50,585 bases of DNA. Source: WS-7 sp036505295. Its GTDB lineage: Bacteria; Eisenbacteria; RBG-16-71-46; SZUA-252. The stretch spans positions 1-50,585 of the forward strand of contig DASXTQ010000102.1 in NCBI GenBank assembly GCA_036505295.1. Direction: 5' to 3'. Numbering within the stretch: position 1 is the first letter of the stretch; every line of letters starts with the position of its first letter. The position numbers and the translations under genes were made by a program. Positions 24,433 to 32,627 of the stretch are shown here, in pieces. The notes beneath the pieces were generated by a model. That model was not told where the DNA came from, did not search any database, and saw nothing but the letters and a program-made list of their open reading frames with translations.

Positions 24433-26376
24433 ATGTCCGTCTCCCTGATCGTCATCCATTACCATACCCGCCCGGCGCTCGGACGCCTGCTCCAATCCCT
24501 CCGCGACGCGCTCCCGGAGCCGCTCCGGGAAATCCTCATCGTGAACAACTCGGGAGAGCCGCTCGAGGATCTGCTCCCCGGGCTGCCATGGCCGGCGAGG
24601 ATCCTCGCCCCGGGGAGCAATCTGGGGTATGCGCGCGGCGTGAACGAGGGAATCCGGGCCGCCCGGGAAGACGCAATCCTGATCCTGAACCCGGACATCC
24701 AGGTGCTGCCGGGCTCCATCGAGGCGCTCGTCCGGTGCGCCGGGGAACACCCCAGGGCGGGAATCGTTGCCCCCAAGCTCATGAACTCCGACGGAACACT
24801 TCAGCTTTCCGCCCGGCGATTCTACAATTGGAAGACCCTTTTCCTGAGACGGGCACCGCTCGGGCCGTACGCGGCCAGGAGCCGAACCCTCCGGAACCAC
24901 CTGATGGCCGACTGGGATCACGCGGAAACCCGCCCCGTCGACTGGGTCCTCGGAGCGGCCATGTTCGCGCGAAGGCGGGCGGTGCGGGACGTGGGGATGA
25001 TGGATGAGCGCTACTTTCTTTACTTCGAGGACGTGGATTGGTGCCAGCGGATGTGGCGCCACGGATACGAGGTTCTGTACTGCGCGGATGCCTCGATGGT
25101 GCACGAGTACGCCCGCGGGAGCGCCCAGCTCCGCGCGCGCTCGATCCGCGCGCACGCGGCCGGGCTCCTCCGTTTCGCGGAAAAGTGGAGCGCCGTTCTC
25201 TACGCCGTGAGCCAAAATCGCAAACGCATTCTGGCGCTGGCCACCCTGGCGACCGACGTACTTGCGGCCGTTCTCGCCTTCCTCGGCGCATACGCGATCC
25301 GGGCTTCGCTCGCGCCGGTCTTCGCCAAGCCGATTTACCCGTTCCCGAGCTACGGTGGCCTTCTCTTTTTCACGGTCGCGGTCTCGCTGGCCGCGCTCGC
25401 GGCCAACGGGCTCTACCGTCGATCCACGTTCCTGGACGGGATCGAGCGCGCGTTTTCAATCGGACAGGCTGTGATTCAAGCGGTGCTCTTCCTCATGGCG
25501 GCGACCTTCCTGTTCCAGACCCCGCGATACTCGCGCGTGCTTGTGCTCCTTCTGGCCCCTCTCCTCTACGGGGCGCTCCTGGCCTCGAGGACCGTGGTCG
25601 GAAGGCTGGGCGCCGGGGCTCGAAGGCAGGGCTTCGCGTTTCGCCGTGTCCTCGTCGTGGGGTCCGGGGACGAGGCTGAACGGACGAGGGAGGCGCTCGA
25701 GGAGGCGCGCGGCGAGGGGTTCGAGCCGCTCAAGACAGTAGTACCCTCCGACCCCGGCGAGCCGCCGGAGGCGGCGGCGGCGAGGCTCAAGGCGCTCGTC
25801 GAGAGCGAGCGGATCCAAATCGTCTGCGTCGTTCCGGAGCCTGGGGAAGTGCCGTACCTCCTCGCCGCGGCGGCCGCGCTGCGCGACTCGGGCGCGGCGG
25901 TCTATTGGGCGGGCTCCGTGGCCCAGCTTGCAGCCGAGGAGAGCCTCGCCTCGCTCGGCCGGGTGCGCGCGGTCCTGCTCCATTCCCCAAGCCGGGGTCT
26001 CTCGCTCCGGGTGAGGAAGCGCGCGAGCGATCTTCTCCTCTCGATCTTCGTCGCCCCGTTTCGCTGGGGCGCGCTGCGCGCGTACCTCGCGGGGCGTGGC
26101 GAGCGCTACGGTCCCGCCGAAGCATGGGGGCGGGTGTGGTCGGGACGTCTGAGCTGGGTCGGCCGGAGCGCCTACGAAGGGGATCGATGGGCAGGCGTTC
26201 CAGGGTGGGCACGGCTCGCCCTCGAATCGGTCCGCCCCGGCGTCGTGACTCCGCCCGACGGGGCGTCCGGGGATCCGATGGCCAAGGTGGCGGCCGAGCT
26301 CGCCTACCTTTCTCGCTTCTCGCTTGCCGAGGACCTGCGCGTATTTCTCCGGGCCACAAGGGGGACCATCCGTTGA
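24433..26376 (+). CDS. GT2 glycosyltransferase fused to a degenerate polyprenyl-phosphate sugar-phosphate transferase
   Basis: This 647-residue protein joins two enzymes usually made separately. Residues 1-255 are a GT2 domain (SLIVIHYHTRP, NLGYARGVNEGI, LILNPDIQVLPG, DERYFLYFEDVDWC). Residues about 265-385 contain four membrane helices like the N-terminus of WbaP/EpsL-type enzymes, and about 400-510 resemble their nucleotide-binding domain (RRVLVVGSGDEAERT). Residues 528-647 align with the catalytic domain by RKRASDLLLSI, LSWVGRS, VRPGVVTPP and LSRFSLAEDLRVFLR, but the segments holding the QERVG, YKFRSM and Asp-Glu dyad are missing. The transferase half is thus probably inactive and may be a scaffold. 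Confidence 0.8.
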   Translation: MSVSLIVIHYHTRPALGRLLQSLRDALPEPLREILIVNNSGEPLEDLLPGLPWPARILAPGSNLGYARGVNEGIRAAREDAILILNPDIQVLPGSIEALVRCAGEHPRAGIVAPKLMNSDGTLQLSARRFYNWKTLFLRRAPLGPYAARSRTLRNHLMADWDHAETRPVDWVLGAAMFARRRAVRDVGMMDERYFLYFEDVDWCQRMWRHGYEVLYCADASMVHEYARGSAQLRARSIRAHAAGLLRFAEKWSAVLYAVSQNRKRILALATLATDVLAAVLAFLGAYAIRASLAPVFAKPIYPFPSYGGLLFFTVAVSLAALAANGLYRRSTFLDGIERAFSIGQAVIQAVLFLMAATFLFQTPRYSRVLVLLLAPLLYGALLASRTVVGRLGAGARRQGFAFRRVLVVGSGDEAERTREALEEARGEGFEPLKTVVPSDPGEPPEAAAARLKALVESERIQIVCVVPEPGEVPYLLAAAAALRDSGAAVYWAGSVAQLAAEESLASLGRVRAVLLHSPSRGLSLRVRKRASDLLLSIFVAPFRWGALRAYLAGRGERYGPAEAWGRVWSGRLSWVGRSAYEGDRWAGVPGWARLALESVRPGVVTPPDGASGDPMAKVAAELAYLSRFSLAEDLRVFLRATRGTIR

Positions 26377-28592
26377 GATGGATCCTGTCTTTCCTGCCGG
26401 GACGCGTCCAGGTCGTGACGCTCGCGCTCGCGGCGTCTGTGTCTTGGCATGTGGGGGCTCCCCCATCGGCAGCATCCAAGACGTCCCTGTTCGTGAGCAA
26501 TTACGTCAACTCGAACGAAATCCAGAGCCTCACGGCGTGGAACGGGCTCCTCGCGGCCGGGACCCTCGGAGGGATCGTGACGATCGCCCCGGGGACGGGC
26601 GTCGTCACAAAGATCCTCCGCTCGCAGGGAGGACTCCCCTCCAACAGCGTTCTCTCGATCGAGGTGTCCCCTTCGGGCGCGCTGTGGGCCGGAACGGCCG
26701 AGTCAGGAATCGCCCGGCTTCGGCCCGACGGGACGTTCCGGCGCACCCTCAGCTCATTCGACGGTCTCCCGAGCGACCGCGTCCAGGCGCTGTACGTGCG
26801 CGGCGATACGGTGTGGGTCGGCACGAGCGGAGGGGTAGCGCTCTTCACCGAGAGCCCGGCGAACGGGCAGATCGGGCTCACGCGGGTCTACACCAACGCG
26901 AGCACGTCGGGAGCGCTCGCCGGCGATGACGTCCGCGCGTTCATCCAAGTCGGGGACACGCTCTGGTGCGCGACCATGTCCGGACTCTCGGCCTTCGCGG
27001 GCGGCGTGTGGATTGCGCGCACCACCGCGCTCGCGATCCCGGCGACTTCGCTCGCTTTGTACGCGGACACGCTCTGGGCGGCCACATCTCTCGGTCCGTA
27101 TCAATACGCCGGCGGCGTGTTCCGTTCGGCGAACGTGGGGCACGCCTTCGCGAGCCAGACGCTCTCCGCGGGCCCGCAGGGGTTCTTCTCGGGCTCCGCC
27201 ACGTTCGGCGCGTATCGCTACGCAGCCGGCGCGTGGACTCCCGTGAACACCGGGCTGCCTAGTCTCCACGTCACCGCATTTCGCGACGGGCCCGACGGAG
27301 CCCTCTGGGTGGGAACGCTGGCGGGCGCCGCGCGGCTTCTTCCGGAGAGCCTCTCGTGGGAGCCCCACCTCTCCGACGGCCCGCTCGTCAACGGGACGCA
27401 ACGTGCCGTGGTGGATCGCCGCGGCGTATGGTTCTCGACCGGCAACGCATTCCCGCCCGGCTCCGGACGCGGGGTCGTGCTGCGCTTCGACGGGGCCTCG
27501 TGGAGCGCCCTCACATACGCCTCGACCGGCGGCGCCTTCCAGGATACGGACGCCTTCGCGATCTTCTCCGATAACTCCTCGAGGCTTTGGGTCGGACATT
27601 GCTGTTTGGACGGGGATCCCCGTCCGCGCGTCGATCGATATGATCCCGGAACCGGGGCTTGGGACGTGCCTCTAGCGTTCAACATATGGGCCATCGACCA
27701 GTCGCCCTCCGGTCGGATCTACGCTGGGAGCGTGGAGCACGAAAACGGGATCTACGAGTTCGCCGCGACCGGCGCGCTCCTCGATTCCCTCACGCCCCTG
27801 AACTCCGGTCTCACGAGCAACAATCTCAGGGCGGTTCGCTTCGACTCCGCGGGGAAGGGATGGTTCGGAACGGCATTCAACGGCGTCGACATCTGGGACG
27901 GCCGAGGCACGCAGGACCACACCGACGATGTCTGGACCCACGTCACCGTGCAGCCGAGCGACCAGGTGTCCTCCCTCGCCGTGCTCGGCCCCCAGACCGC
28001 CTGGATCGGCACATCGGGAGGCGCGGGCCTGGTCCAGAACGGGATGTTCGTCCGCGTCCTGACCTCTTCGGGAAACCCCGGTCTTCCGAGCGGCCAAGTG
28101 AACGACCTCGCCGTCGACTCCCAAGGGAACGTGTGGGTCGCCACATCGGGGGGCCTGGCGCGGGCGGACGCGTCCGGGACCGGCGCGATCGAGGTGTTCA
28201 CGACCCAGGACGGACTCGTCGATAACGACATTCGTGCGCTGGCTTGGGATGATGCCCATGGCGCGCTCTGGGTGGGAACGGGTCACGGGATCTCCCGCGT
28301 CGTTCCCACGACGGGAGGGGAGCCGGGCATTACCGATCAGAGTTACGTCTATCCGAATCCCTCACGCGCGGATCTCGGCAGCCTGAAACTCGGCGGCATT
28401 CGGAACGCGCTTGATGGGGAAATACGCGACCTTGCGGGGAACGTGATCCACCGTTTCCGCTGCGACCCCGCCGCGAACGAGATCTGGGATTTGAGGAACG
28501 ACGGAGGCGAGCCCGCCCCGTCCGGGGTCTATCTCGTCGTGCTCCGGGACAAGAGCCAATCGCGAATCCTGCGCGTGGCGGTGGTGCGGTGA
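26373..28592 (+). CDS. Secreted beta-propeller protein with C-terminal sorting domain, PorZ-like
   Basis: The TTG at 26373 overlaps the upstream stop and gives 739 residues with a signal peptide (hydrophobic about 11-24). The body is a run of propeller repeats of the two-component-regulator type: units read LPSNSVLSIEVSPSGALWAGT, then DRVQALYVRGDTVWVGTSGG, and later VNDLAVDSQGNVWVATSGG and DIRALAWDDAHGALWVGTG. Residues about 660-739 form a sorting domain (YVYPNPSRADLG to SRILRVAVVR). This layout is that of PorZ, the T9SS attachment-complex protein, and of other exported propellers. Its place inside a glycan operon favours PorZ-like function, but that is inference. Confidence 0.72.
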   Translation: MRWILSFLPGRVQVVTLALAASVSWHVGAPPSAASKTSLFVSNYVNSNEIQSLTAWNGLLAAGTLGGIVTIAPGTGVVTKILRSQGGLPSNSVLSIEVSPSGALWAGTAESGIARLRPDGTFRRTLSSFDGLPSDRVQALYVRGDTVWVGTSGGVALFTESPANGQIGLTRVYTNASTSGALAGDDVRAFIQVGDTLWCATMSGLSAFAGGVWIARTTALAIPATSLALYADTLWAATSLGPYQYAGGVFRSANVGHAFASQTLSAGPQGFFSGSATFGAYRYAAGAWTPVNTGLPSLHVTAFRDGPDGALWVGTLAGAARLLPESLSWEPHLSDGPLVNGTQRAVVDRRGVWFSTGNAFPPGSGRGVVLRFDGASWSALTYASTGGAFQDTDAFAIFSDNSSRLWVGHCCLDGDPRPRVDRYDPGTGAWDVPLAFNIWAIDQSPSGRIYAGSVEHENGIYEFAATGALLDSLTPLNSGLTSNNLRAVRFDSAGKGWFGTAFNGVDIWDGRGTQDHTDDVWTHVTVQPSDQVSSLAVLGPQTAWIGTSGGAGLVQNGMFVRVLTSSGNPGLPSGQVNDLAVDSQGNVWVATSGGLARADASGTGAIEVFTTQDGLVDNDIRALAWDDAHGALWVGTGHGISRVVPTTGGEPGITDQSYVYPNPSRADLGSLKLGGIRNALDGEIRDLAGNVIHRFRCDPAANEIWDLRNDGGEPAPSGVYLVVLRDKSQSRILRVAVVR

Positions 28593-29563
28593 AGGTCAAG
28601 TCGCGGGTCGCCTGTCTTGCCCCGCCCGACCGCGCGGCGTGGGACGCCCTGGTCGCGAGCGCTCCCGACGCGACCGTCTTCCATACCTCGGCGTGGGCCG
28701 AGCTCTGGCTTGCGGAGTGGCGCGGCACGCGGTGGGTCGCCTTCGTGGTCGAGGACGAGAAAGGCTACGCGGGCGGGATTCCCGCCATCGTGCGGAATCG
28801 AGGCATCGGCCGGACCGTTTTCTCGATGCCGTACGGCACGTACGGCGGGCCGCTCGTGCGCGCGGACCATCCCGACCCCGCATCCGTGCGTCGGGAGCTG
28901 CTCCAATCGTACGCGCTGCTCGCCGGCGGGAGCTGGACGCTGCGCTCGGAGCTGATCTGGTATCGGGGAACCCGCGACGAGATCCCGGCGCGTCTTCCGG
29001 CGGCGGAGCGGTCCACGCACGTGCTCAAGCTCGCGCCCGATTTCGAGGCACTGGCCGAGGGGTTCGCCCCTCCGACGCGCCGCCTCGTCAGGCAAGCGGA
29101 GGAGAGCGGCCTCACGATCCGTTCCGCGGCCGGCGAATCCGACGTGCGCACCTATTACGATCTGGCTCTGGAAACCGTTCGCCGCCGCGGCGGCAAGCCG
29201 AAGCCCTATTCGGTCTACGAACGGATCTACCGGGCTTTCGTGCCCCAGGGGCTCGCCCGATTTCATCTGGTCCACCACGGCGAGACGCCGGTTGCGGGGA
29301 GCCTCCATCTGTTTCACGAAGGGGTCGCCATGAACTGGCTCACGGTCTCTTCTGAGGCGAGCTGGCCCCTGCGGCCCAACAACTTCATCATCGCGGGAAT
29401 ATTGGCGACCCTCTGCGACGCCGGATACCTCGAGTACGACTTGGGCGGCTCTCCTTCGGACGCCGCCGGCTTGATCCGTTTCAAGGAGGGCTGGGGCGCG
29501 ACGCCGCGCCCGCTCGTCGTGGCCGGGCGGCGGAGCTCGGCTTACCGGAAGCTTCGGGGGTAG
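28589..29563 (+). CDS. FemAB/BioF2-like GNAT-fold acyl- or aminoacyltransferase
   Basis: The 324-residue protein has the double GNAT fold seen in FemX/FemAB and in exopolysaccharide-linked homologues. Features include TVFHTSAWAELW near residue 32, a basic TRRLVRQAEESGLTIR strand-helix at about 158-173, AGSLHLFHEGVAMNWL, and the final YLEYDLGGSPSDAAGLIRFKEGWG. FemAB enzymes add amino acids from aminoacyl-tRNA to lipid II; related proteins in polysaccharide loci probably acylate sugars. The substrate is unknown. It is coupled to the propeller gene by GTGA and is followed 6 bases later by a glycosyltransferase. Confidence 0.82.
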   Translation: MKVKSRVACLAPPDRAAWDALVASAPDATVFHTSAWAELWLAEWRGTRWVAFVVEDEKGYAGGIPAIVRNRGIGRTVFSMPYGTYGGPLVRADHPDPASVRRELLQSYALLAGGSWTLRSELIWYRGTRDEIPARLPAAERSTHVLKLAPDFEALAEGFAPPTRRLVRQAEESGLTIRSAAGESDVRTYYDLALETVRRRGGKPKPYSVYERIYRAFVPQGLARFHLVHHGETPVAGSLHLFHEGVAMNWLTVSSEASWPLRPNNFIIAGILATLCDAGYLEYDLGGSPSDAAGLIRFKEGWGATPRPLVVAGRRSSAYRKLRG

Positions 29564-29569
29564 CGCCGG

Positions 29570-30652
29570 GTGCGCATCCTCCTTCTCGCGCACGGGCCCT
29601 CGATCCACACGCGGCGCTGGGCCACGGCGCTTCGCGACCGCGGGCACAGCATCCTCCTCCTGACCGCCCATGCCGGCGAGGACGCGGGAGTTCCCGTGCG
29701 CGTCGTCGGCAGCCCCTGGCCGGTGAAGGCGCTCCACTACGGGAGCGCCTTGGGCGCCGTTCGGCGTGAGATGCGCGCCTTTCGTCCCGACGTGACCGTC
29801 GCCCATTTTCTGCCGAACTACGGCTTCCTCGCCGCGCTGGCCCAGGCTCGCCCTTGGATGCTCGTCTGCTGGGGTTCCGATCTCCTGACGAACGCGCGCC
29901 GCTCGCCCCTCCATCGGGCGCGCGCACGCTATGTTCTCCGCCGAGCGGGGCTCATCCACGTGGACGCGGCCGTGCTCGCCGAGGCCGCCGTCGCGCTCGG
30001 GGCGCCCGCCGCGCGGGTTTGGATGCGGCCCTGGGGTGTGGACGACGGAGCGTTCGAGCAGGCGGGCGAATCCCGACCCTCGCCGAACGGAGCCGAGGCG
30101 GTCCGCCTCCTATGGACCCGCCAGCTCGAGCCGGTCTACGATCCGGAAACCTTCATTCGCGCTCTCGGCTTCCTCAAGCGGCGCGGTGTCACGTTCCGCG
30201 CGACCATGGCGGGGGATGGACCGCTCCGCGCTTCGGTCGAGGCCTGGGTTCGGGAAGAGGATGTCGCTCGCGAAGTGGTGCTCGAAGGATTCGTCGGCTC
30301 AGACCGACTCCGGGCGCTCCAGCGCGAAGGGGACCTCTACATCTCGCTCGCGCGCTCCGACTCCACCTCGCAGTCTCTGCTCGAGGCCATGGCGGCCGGC
30401 CTGATCCCAGTGGTGAGCGACATCGCGGGGAACCGCGAATGGGTGACCCACCGCCAGGAGGGTTACCTCGTGCCGGTGGGGGATGCCAACGCCCTCGCCT
30501 GCGCGATCGCCGAGGCTTCGAAGGATCCGGCTGCCGATGCTTATCGCGCCCGGGCGGGAGCCGCCGTGAAGGCGCGCGCGCGTTTCGCGGACACGCTCGA
30601 TCAGCTTGAGGTGAGGCTCGACGCGCTCGCGGGATCGGGCGGCGCGCCGTGA
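29570..30652 (+). CDS. Glycosyltransferase family 4
   Basis: The 360-residue GT-B protein begins RILLLAHGPSIHTRRWATALRDRG, where the SIHTRRW run is common in a GT4 subgroup of surface-polysaccharide loci. The donor half has LLWTRQLEPVYDPETFI, FRATMAGDGPLRASVEAW and the motif SDSTSQSLLEAMAAG, in which Asp stands in for the first Glu of E-x7-E, usual for this subgroup. Sugar and acceptor are not known. The GTG start at 29570 follows the FemAB-like gene by 6 bases, and the stop overlaps the next GTG. Confidence 0.88.
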   Translation: MRILLLAHGPSIHTRRWATALRDRGHSILLLTAHAGEDAGVPVRVVGSPWPVKALHYGSALGAVRREMRAFRPDVTVAHFLPNYGFLAALAQARPWMLVCWGSDLLTNARRSPLHRARARYVLRRAGLIHVDAAVLAEAAVALGAPAARVWMRPWGVDDGAFEQAGESRPSPNGAEAVRLLWTRQLEPVYDPETFIRALGFLKRRGVTFRATMAGDGPLRASVEAWVREEDVAREVVLEGFVGSDRLRALQREGDLYISLARSDSTSQSLLEAMAAGLIPVVSDIAGNREWVTHRQEGYLVPVGDANALACAIAEASKDPAADAYRARAGAAVKARARFADTLDQLEVRLDALAGSGGAP

Positions 30653-31992
30653 GGCGGGTTCTTTTTCTCGCCTACTTCTTTCCGCCGCTGGGAGGGGGAG
30701 GATGCCAGCGCACGCTCAAATTGGTCCGGTACTTAGAGCCCCTCGGATGGTCCTCCGCAGTCGTGACGACGCGGGACCGCGACTACTGGATCCTCGATCC
30801 GAGCCTCCTCTCCGAGGTGCCCGCGGAGGCGGAGGTGATCAGGGTTGGGGGGTTCACGGCGCTCAGCGCCCTCCGAATCCTCATGCGCGCGGGTGTCTCG
30901 ATTGAGGAGCCGCAAGGCGTGCGCCGGCCGGCGCCGTTTCGGACGCTGCGCGCGCTCCAGCGCTGGACCCTCTTCCCCGACGGATACCGCGGGTGGGCCG
31001 ATGCCGCCCGCCGCGCCGCGGGCACGCGCATCCGGGCGGGCGGAATCGACGCGCTCTGGACGACATCCTCGCCCGAGAGCGCTCACGTGGCGGGGCTCGC
31101 ACTCAAGCGGAAGCACGGCGTTCCATGGGTCGCCGACTTTCGCGATCCATGGGTGGGGCGCGTCACCTATCGGCCTCCGACGCGCTGGCACGACGCGAGA
31201 CATCGCGCGATGGAGCGACGCGTGGTCCAGGAAGCGGATCGCGTGACCCTCGTGAGCGAAGCGATGGTCGAGCTCTATCGGGAGCGATACCGCGACGTCT
31301 CCCCCTCGCGTTTCATGTTCCTTCCGAATGGCTTCGACTCCGATGATTGGCGCCGCGCAGCCTGCGTCGCGAAGGAGGAAGACCGGATCGCCCACGGTTC
31401 GCCGGAGCCTCGGCGGTTCGTGCTGCTCCACGCCGGGCAGCTCGCGCACCGTCCGACGGTGCGGACGCTCCTCGGCGCCGCGCGCCGCGTGCTCGAGGCG
31501 GATCCCGCCGCGCGCGACGATCTGCGGATCCGATTCGTCGGCGGGAACGAAGATCTGAGCCCGCGCGAGCGGGAGCGATACGGGCTGGGTGCTATGCTCG
31601 AGCTTCACCCCTCGCAGCCGCATATCGAAGCGCTCGTCTCGATGCGGCGTGCCGGGGCACTCCTCCTGCTGGGGCATGGAGGGGAGGCGGACGCCCTCCT
31701 CTACACGGGAAAGATCTACGAGTACCTGAGCAGCGGGCGTCCGGTGCTCGGGATCGTCGATCCCGGTCCGGGCGCGGCTCTGATCCTGTCCTCGCGCGCG
31801 GGCGCGGTGATCGCGCCTGGGGACGAGAACGGGGTGGCGCAGGCGATCCTCGCGTGGCTACGCGCCTGGCGCGGCGGCGCGGACCTCTCTACCCACCTCG
31901 CGCAGGAGCCCCTGGCCGCGTGGGAGCGCTCGAAAATGGCTGTCGACGTAGCCAAAATCCTCTCCGAAATGTTGCCGGTTCGCACCCGCTAA
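30649..31992 (+). CDS. Glycosyltransferase family 4
   Basis: The 447-residue GT-B protein opens RRVLFLAYFFPPLGGGGCQRTLK and contains VTTRDRDYWILDP, DALWTTSSPESAHVAGL, GVPWVADFRDPWVG, LPNGFDSDDW, LLHAGQLAHRPTVRTLL and GKIYEYLSSGRPVLGI, a pattern seen in WcaI-like GT4 enzymes of exopolysaccharide loci. Glu in KIYEY would be the active-site acid. It is the last gene of the operon that starts at 20136; no hairpin with a T-run follows it, and the next 194 bases hold the dcw control region. Confidence 0.87.
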   Translation: MRRVLFLAYFFPPLGGGGCQRTLKLVRYLEPLGWSSAVVTTRDRDYWILDPSLLSEVPAEAEVIRVGGFTALSALRILMRAGVSIEEPQGVRRPAPFRTLRALQRWTLFPDGYRGWADAARRAAGTRIRAGGIDALWTTSSPESAHVAGLALKRKHGVPWVADFRDPWVGRVTYRPPTRWHDARHRAMERRVVQEADRVTLVSEAMVELYRERYRDVSPSRFMFLPNGFDSDDWRRAACVAKEEDRIAHGSPEPRRFVLLHAGQLAHRPTVRTLLGAARRVLEADPAARDDLRIRFVGGNEDLSPRERERYGLGAMLELHPSQPHIEALVSMRRAGALLLLGHGGEADALLYTGKIYEYLSSGRPVLGIVDPGPGAALILSSRAGAVIAPGDENGVAQAILAWLRAWRGGADLSTHLAQEPLAAWERSKMAVDVAKILSEMLPVRTR

Positions 31993-32052
31993 GCCACTTT
32001 TCCCCACACCCGGCCACGCTCGGCCAACCCTATGCCTTCCAATAGAATAAAA

Positions 32053-32073
32053 ATTTCACCCTATTCGTGAAAT
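32053..32073 (+). repeat. Inverted repeat upstream of the mraZ promoter
   Basis: ATTTCAC (32053-32059) and GTGAAAT (32067-32073) form a perfect 7-base inverted repeat around a 7-base spacer. It lies in an unusually A/T-rich patch and ends 4 bases before the -35. The position suits an operator or UP element rather than a terminator, as no T-run follows. No protein is known to bind it. Confidence 0.6.
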
Positions 32074-32077
32074 CGGC

Positions 32078-32107
32078 TTGACACCCTTTTCGGATGGGCA
32101 GTAGGAT
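32078..32107 (+). promoter_or_regulatory. Promoter of the dcw cluster
   Basis: A full-consensus -35 TTGACA (32078-32083) is followed after 18 bases by TAGGAT (32102-32107). Transcription would start near 32114, exactly where the MraZ boxes begin, leaving a leader of about 73 bases. Confidence 0.7.
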
Positions 32108-32113
32108 GCCGCG

Positions 32114-32143
32114 GTGGTGATTTGTGGGGAATAGTGGGGATCC
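32114..32143 (+). promoter_or_regulatory. MraZ operator: three tandem boxes
   Basis: Three 10-base direct repeats follow each other without gap: GTGGTGATTT (32114-32123), GTGGGGAATA (32124-32133) and GTGGGGATCC (32134-32143). The TGGGN core repeating every 10 bases is the known MraZ binding pattern upstream of mraZ in several phyla. Lying on the predicted start site, binding should repress the cluster and give negative autoregulation. Confidence 0.85.
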
Positions 32144-32186
32144 GAACAGCCGCGGGAGCCAGCCCGATGGCGGATAGGGACGGTAG

Positions 32187-32627
32187 ATGGCGACGTTTCG
32201 GGGGAGCTACCGGCATTCGATCGACCATAAAGGTCGCATCAGTATCCCCGCGCGGTTTCGCCGCCTCCTCTCCGGAGACGCCTCGGACACCTTCATCATC
32301 CTCCGTGGTCTCGAAACGTGCGTGGCGCTCTATCCGCTCGATGAATGGCGGCGGATGGAGGAGCGCCTCCGCTCGCGCTCGTTTCACGACGAAACCAATC
32401 GCCGCTTCTTGCGGATCATGTCGCTGGACCTCAACGAGGGGACCCTGGACGCGCAAGGACGCGTCGCGATTCCACCCCGCCTTCTCACCCACGCGCAGCT
32501 CAAGGGCGAGGCCATGGTGAACGGCGTCGTGGACCACATCGAGATCTGGGATCCGACGCAATTCGACGAATACCTCAGAAACTCGAATCGAAGCTACGAG
32601 GACATGGCTGGGGAGCTGCTCCTGTGA
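32187..32627 (+). CDS. mraZ: Transcriptional regulator MraZ
   Basis: MraZ is an AbrB/SpoVT-fold ring protein that binds tandem boxes in front of its own gene and represses the dcw cluster. The 146-residue product has both half-repeats: MATFRGSYRHSIDHKGRISIPARF at the N-terminus (split here at RGSYRHSID and KGRISIPARF) and LDAQGRVAIPPRLL in the second half. Each contains the G-R-x-x-I-P strand that contacts DNA. The ATG at 32187 follows AGGGACGGTAG, an acceptable ribosome site. The stop overlaps the next GTG, so the STAS gene is translationally coupled. Confidence 0.96.
   Translation: MATFRGSYRHSIDHKGRISIPARFRRLLSGDASDTFIILRGLETCVALYPLDEWRRMEERLRSRSFHDETNRRFLRIMSLDLNEGTLDAQGRVAIPPRLLTHAQLKGEAMVNGVVDHIEIWDPTQFDEYLRNSNRSYEDMAGELLL

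Noticed and set aside
32001..32008. TCCCCACA upstream of the dcw promoter, resembling a reversed MraZ box.
   Set aside because: It is a single copy without the 10-base repeat spacing and far from the promoter; chance is likely in G/C-rich sequence.
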